From assembly GCF_004348675.1 (NCBI RefSeq), contig NZ_SMKN01000015.1, positions 1 to 64,000 on the forward strand: DNA of 64,000 nucleotides. Reading direction: 5' to 3'. The notes beneath the pieces are model-generated. The model searched no databases. It was not told the DNA's origin and saw only the letters and a list, made by a program, of their open reading frames with translations. Shown piece after piece: positions 61,187-64,000 of the stretch. Origin of the DNA: Micromonospora sp. KC606. Its GTDB lineage: Bacteria; Actinomycetota; Actinomycetes; Mycobacteriales; Micromonosporaceae. How positions within the stretch are numbered: position 1 is the first letter of the stretch; each line of letters begins with the position of its first letter. A program made the translations under genes and the position numbers.

Positions 61187-62599
61187 GTGGACGCGTTGGA
61201 CGTCGCCCGCTGGCAGTTCGGTGTCACCACCGTCTACCACTTCCTCTTCGTGCCATTGACCATCGGACTGTCGGTCCTGGTGGCGATCCTGCAAACGCTC
61301 TGGCACCGCACCAGCAACGAGCGCTACCTCAAGCTCACCAGGTTCTACGGCAAGCTCTTCCTGATCAACTTCGCGATGGGGGTCGTCACCGGCATCGTGC
61401 AGGAATTCCAGTTCGGCATGAACTGGAGCGACTACTCCCGGTTCGTCGGCGACATCTTCGGCGCCCCGCTGGCGATCGAAGCCCTCGTCGCGTTCTTCCT
61501 CGAATCCACCTTCATCGGCCTGTGGATCTTCGGCTGGGACCGGCTGCCCCCACGACTACACCTGGCCAGCATCTGGGCCGCCGCCATCGGCACCAACCTC
61601 AGCGCCTACTTCATCCTCGCCGCGAACTCCTTCATGCAGAACCCGGTCGGCTACCGGATCAACCCCGACACCGGCCGCGCCGAACTGACCGACTTCCTCG
61701 CCGTACTCACCAACAAGGTCGCGCTGATCACCTTCCCGCACACCCTCGCCGGCTCCTTCCTCGTCGCCGGCTCACTCGTGCTCACCGTCGGCCTCTGGCA
61801 CGTCATGCGCCACCGCGACAGCGCCGACACCAGCACCTACCGCTTCGCCACCAGATTCGGCGCCTGGGTCGTCATGGCCTCCACCGCACTGGTCCTGATC
61901 ACCGGCGACATCCAGGGCAAAATCATGACCCAGGTCCAGCCGATGAAGATGGCAGCCGCCGAAGGCCTCTACACCACCGAAAGCCCCGCCTCATTCTCCG
62001 TACTCACCATCGGCAGCCTCGACGGCAGCCGCGAACTGTTCGCCATCAAGATCCCCTACCTGCTGTCGTACCTGGGCACCGGCGACCCCCACGGCACCGT
62101 GCACGGCATCAACGACCTCCAGGCCCAGTACGCCAACCAGTACGGCCCCGGCAGCTACACCCCGATCATCCCGGTGACCTACTGGAGCTTCCGATTCATG
62201 GTCGGCTTCGGGCTGGCCGCCGCCGCCATCGCCCTGCTGGTCCTCTGGACCCACCGCAAGGGCCGCACCCCCACCAGCCCCTGGCTGCTACGCGCCGGCC
62301 TCATCCTGCCCGTGCTGCCCCTGCTGGCCAACTCCTTCGGCTGGATCTTCACCGAGATGGGCCGCCAACCCTGGATCGTCTTCGGCGAGATGCTCACCCG
62401 CAACGGCGTGTCCCGCAGCGTCTCCCTGACCGAAGTCCTCACCTCCTTCACCGCCTTCACCCTCATCTACGCCACCCTCGCCGTCGTCGAGTGCAAACTG
62501 CTGATCCGCTACGCCCGCGCCGGCGTCCCCGACGTCACCCCCACACCCGTGACCGACGACAACGACGACACCGAGCGCCCCCTCGCCTTCGCCTACTGA
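61187..62599 (+). CDS. cydA: Cytochrome bd ubiquinol oxidase subunit I
   Basis: A 470-residue haem-bearing subunit of the bd oxidase, which reduces oxygen to water with quinol at high affinity. RWQFGVTTVYHFLFVPLTIG carries the His ligand of the high-spin haem region, the Q-loop spans the middle, and GWIFTEMGRQPWIVFG is the conserved helix near the quinol site; MNWSDYSRFVGDIFG and FLESTFIGLWIFGWDRL fit the usual helices. GTG 61187. The short form, as in other actinobacteria. cydB follows after 14 bases; no cydCD in this window. Confidence 0.95.
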   Translation: MDALDVARWQFGVTTVYHFLFVPLTIGLSVLVAILQTLWHRTSNERYLKLTRFYGKLFLINFAMGVVTGIVQEFQFGMNWSDYSRFVGDIFGAPLAIEALVAFFLESTFIGLWIFGWDRLPPRLHLASIWAAAIGTNLSAYFILAANSFMQNPVGYRINPDTGRAELTDFLAVLTNKVALITFPHTLAGSFLVAGSLVLTVGLWHVMRHRDSADTSTYRFATRFGAWVVMASTALVLITGDIQGKIMTQVQPMKMAAAEGLYTTESPASFSVLTIGSLDGSRELFAIKIPYLLSYLGTGDPHGTVHGINDLQAQYANQYGPGSYTPIIPVTYWSFRFMVGFGLAAAAIALLVLWTHRKGRTPTSPWLLRAGLILPVLPLLANSFGWIFTEMGRQPWIVFGEMLTRNGVSRSVSLTEVLTSFTAFTLIYATLAVVECKLLIRYARAGVPDVTPTPVTDDNDDTERPLAFAY

Positions 62600-62613
62600 C
62601 CCCGGAGCCCACC

Positions 62614-63612
62614 GTGGACCTGACCACCATCTGGTTTCTCCTCGTGGCCGTACTCTTCACCGGCTACTTCATCCTCGAAGGCTTCGACTTCGGCGTCGGC
62701 ATGCTGCTGCCCGTCCTCGGCCGCGACGACCGGGAACGCCGCGTCCTGATCAACACCATCGGCCCGGTCTGGGACGGCAACGAGGTCTGGCTGATCACCG
62801 CGGTCGGCGCCATGTTCGCCGCCTTCCCCGAGTGGTACGCCACCCTCCTCTCCGGCTTCTACCTGCCACTGCTGCTGATCCTGCTCGCCCTCATCGCCCG
62901 CGGCGTCGCCTTCGAATACCGGCACAAGCGTCCCGAACCGCAATGGAAACACCGCTGGGACACCGCGATCTTCGTCGGCTCCCTCGTCCCGGCGCTCCTG
63001 TGGGGCCTCACCTTCGCCAACATCCTGCGCGGCGTACCCCTGGACCCCGACCACGAATACGTCGGCGGACTGCTCGACCTGCTCAACCCCTACGCCCTGC
63101 TCGGCGCAGCGACCACCGCAGCGCTCTTCCTCACCCACGGCGCGGTGTTCATCGCCCTCAAGACCACCGGCGACATCCGGGAACGAGCCGGCACCCTCGC
63201 CGTGCGCCTCGGCACCGGCACCGCCGCCGCCGCTGTCGCGTTCCTGACCTGGACGCTGACCATCCGCGCCAGCGCCGCCGCCGTCGTGCTCGCCGTCGGC
63301 GCGGCCCTCGCCCTGCTCGGCGGACTCGCCGCCGCCCGGGTACGCCGCGAAGGCTGGGCCTTCACCGGCACCGCCGTGGCCATCGGCCTCACCGTGGCCA
63401 CCCTGTTCGCCGCCCTGTTCCCGACCGTGCTCCCATCCACCCTCGACGCCGCCGGCACCCTGACCGCCACCAACGCCGCCTCCACCCCCTACACCCTGAC
63501 AATCATGACCTGGGTGGCGGTCGTGTTCACCCCGATCGTCCTGGCCTACCAGGGCTGGACCTACTGGGTGTTCCGCAAACGAATCGGCGTCGGAAACATC
63601 CCACAACACTGA
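62614..63612 (+). CDS. cydB: Cytochrome bd ubiquinol oxidase subunit II
   Basis: A 332-residue membrane subunit: IWFLLVAVLFTGYFILEGFD, FGVGMLLPVLGRDDRERRVL, NTIGPVWDGNEVWLITAVGA and the C-terminal WVAVVFTPIVLAYQGWTYWV are the CydB signature regions. It assembles with CydA in the plasma membrane. GTG 62614 after GGAG. Followed by a long hairpin terminator shared with the convergent gene. Confidence 0.95.
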   Translation: MDLTTIWFLLVAVLFTGYFILEGFDFGVGMLLPVLGRDDRERRVLINTIGPVWDGNEVWLITAVGAMFAAFPEWYATLLSGFYLPLLLILLALIARGVAFEYRHKRPEPQWKHRWDTAIFVGSLVPALLWGLTFANILRGVPLDPDHEYVGGLLDLLNPYALLGAATTAALFLTHGAVFIALKTTGDIRERAGTLAVRLGTGTAAAAVAFLTWTLTIRASAAAVVLAVGAALALLGGLAAARVRREGWAFTGTAVAIGLTVATLFAALFPTVLPSTLDAAGTLTATNAASTPYTLTIMTWVAVVFTPIVLAYQGWTYWVFRKRIGVGNIPQH

Positions 63613-63638
63613 TCCGACCCCGGCCACCCGCACCGAAC

Positions 63639-63681
63639 GGCAGGTGGCGGTGTCCCCAGACCAGAGACACCGCCACCTGCC
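63639..63681. terminator. 16-bp perfect hairpin, bidirectional terminator
   Basis: GGCAGGTGGCGGTGTC (63639-63654) pairs without mismatch with GACACCGCCACCTGCC (63666-63681) around an 11-base loop, between the convergent cydB and coiled-coil genes. Confidence 0.8.
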
Positions 63682-63719
63682 GCGATCCAGAACCGATCAA
63701 CCACCCACCGGCGGAACGG

Positions 63720-64000
63720 TCAACCCGCCTCGCGCAACTCCGCCAACCGCGCCTCGATCTCGGCCAGCTCAGCGCGCAGCTTCTCCGCCTGCTGCTCGGC
63801 CTCGGCCCGCTCCGCGGTGAGAATCTGCTCCACCGCCTCCTGCACCCCCGGCACGTCCACCAACGCCACCATCCGCAACGCCTCGGCCGGCTTCACCACG
63901 TACGGCTTGGCGAGCGCCTTCGCGCCCTGCTGCGCCGCCACCGTCCACTCACCTTCGGCGTAGGCGAGCGTGACCGTCAAACCCGCCGGACCCTTCGGCT
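63720..64000 (-). CDS. DUF6319-like protein with C-terminal coiled coil (5' end outside window)
   Basis: The frame is open to the window edge, so the N-terminus lies to the right of 64000. Visible: TVTLAYAEGEWTVAAQQGAK, ALAKPYVVKPAEALRMVALV, then an acidic heptad-like coiled coil (AERAEAEQQAEKLRAELAEI) to the end. I recall such proteins as DUF6319 of actinobacteria, function unknown. Convergent with cydB. Confidence 0.65.
   Translation of the reverse strand, partial: PKGPAGLTVTLAYAEGEWTVAAQQGAKALAKPYVVKPAEALRMVALVDVPGVQEAVEQILTAERAEAEQQAEKLRAELAEIEARLAELREAG

Noticed and set aside
61522-62613. Long upstream extension of cydB through cydA
   Set aside because: Arg/Pro/His-rich shadow in a second frame of cydA; CydB similarity starts at GTG 62614.

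Overview
This window is very GC-rich actinobacterial DNA and looks like Micromonosporaceae (Micromonospora or a close relative). The signs are GTG starts and NNC/NNG codon use throughout, a thiocoraline-type (TioE-like) double-MerR regulator, a deazaflavin (F420)-type nitroreductase, an HspR/HAIR-type operator upstream of an Hsp20 gene, and many ECF, MarR, TetR and PadR regulators. The genus is inferred from gene content, not from a marker gene. I saw no rRNA, tRNA or CRISPR array.

Layout. (1) 1-4132 looks like ordinary chromosome: the end of a GH42 beta-galactosidase, a LysE exporter, a GNAT acetyltransferase, and YkvA-like and DUF1992 proteins. (2) 4471-7434 has a fused ABC exporter preceded by a 29-residue upstream ORF and followed by a class C beta-lactamase-fold hydrolase. 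(3) About 7527-32174 is a mosaic of mobile-element debris and passenger genes, bounded by 38-bp Tn3-type terminal repeats. It holds an internally deleted IS256-type element, an IS5-type element, two truncated Tn3 transposases, a truncated tyrosine recombinase, several broken genes, a PadR-DUF1048 operon, a sulfur and heavy-metal module (rhodanese, TusA, MalY, CmtR, CDF, DUF3703), a TetR-hydrolase cassette between 27-bp inverted repeats, and an AraC/SDR/dehydrogenase set. (4) 32175-38150 is a resistance and regulator stretch: erythromycin esterase with a TioE-like regulator, GNAT, MFS with MarR, and MarR with DUF6069. (5) 38151-44682 is a complete Tn3-family transposon with matching terminal repeats and a perfect 5-bp target duplication (AGAAG). 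(6) 44770-52491 holds Hsp20, a XerC-like recombinase, a flavoprotein, and a minus-strand operon with a glycosyltransferase, a two-subunit Rieske oxygenase and a carboxymuconolactone decarboxylase-like protein. (7) 52492-64000 is chromosomal housekeeping: DUF6194, acyl-CoA dehydrogenase, thymidine kinase, UMF1-type transporter, glycerophosphodiesterase, an F420/hemerythrin fusion, acyltransferase, cydAB, and a coiled-coil protein cut by the window end.

How it fits together. The strongest new observation concerns the Tn3/tyrosine-recombinase elements. The intact copy (38151-44682) and the wrecked copy (about 15690-19351) share tnpA and tnpI but carry unrelated passengers. On the tnpI side the shared sequence begins at the centre of a palindromic core recombination site. 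This suggests that passengers are swapped by site-specific recombination at the resolution site.
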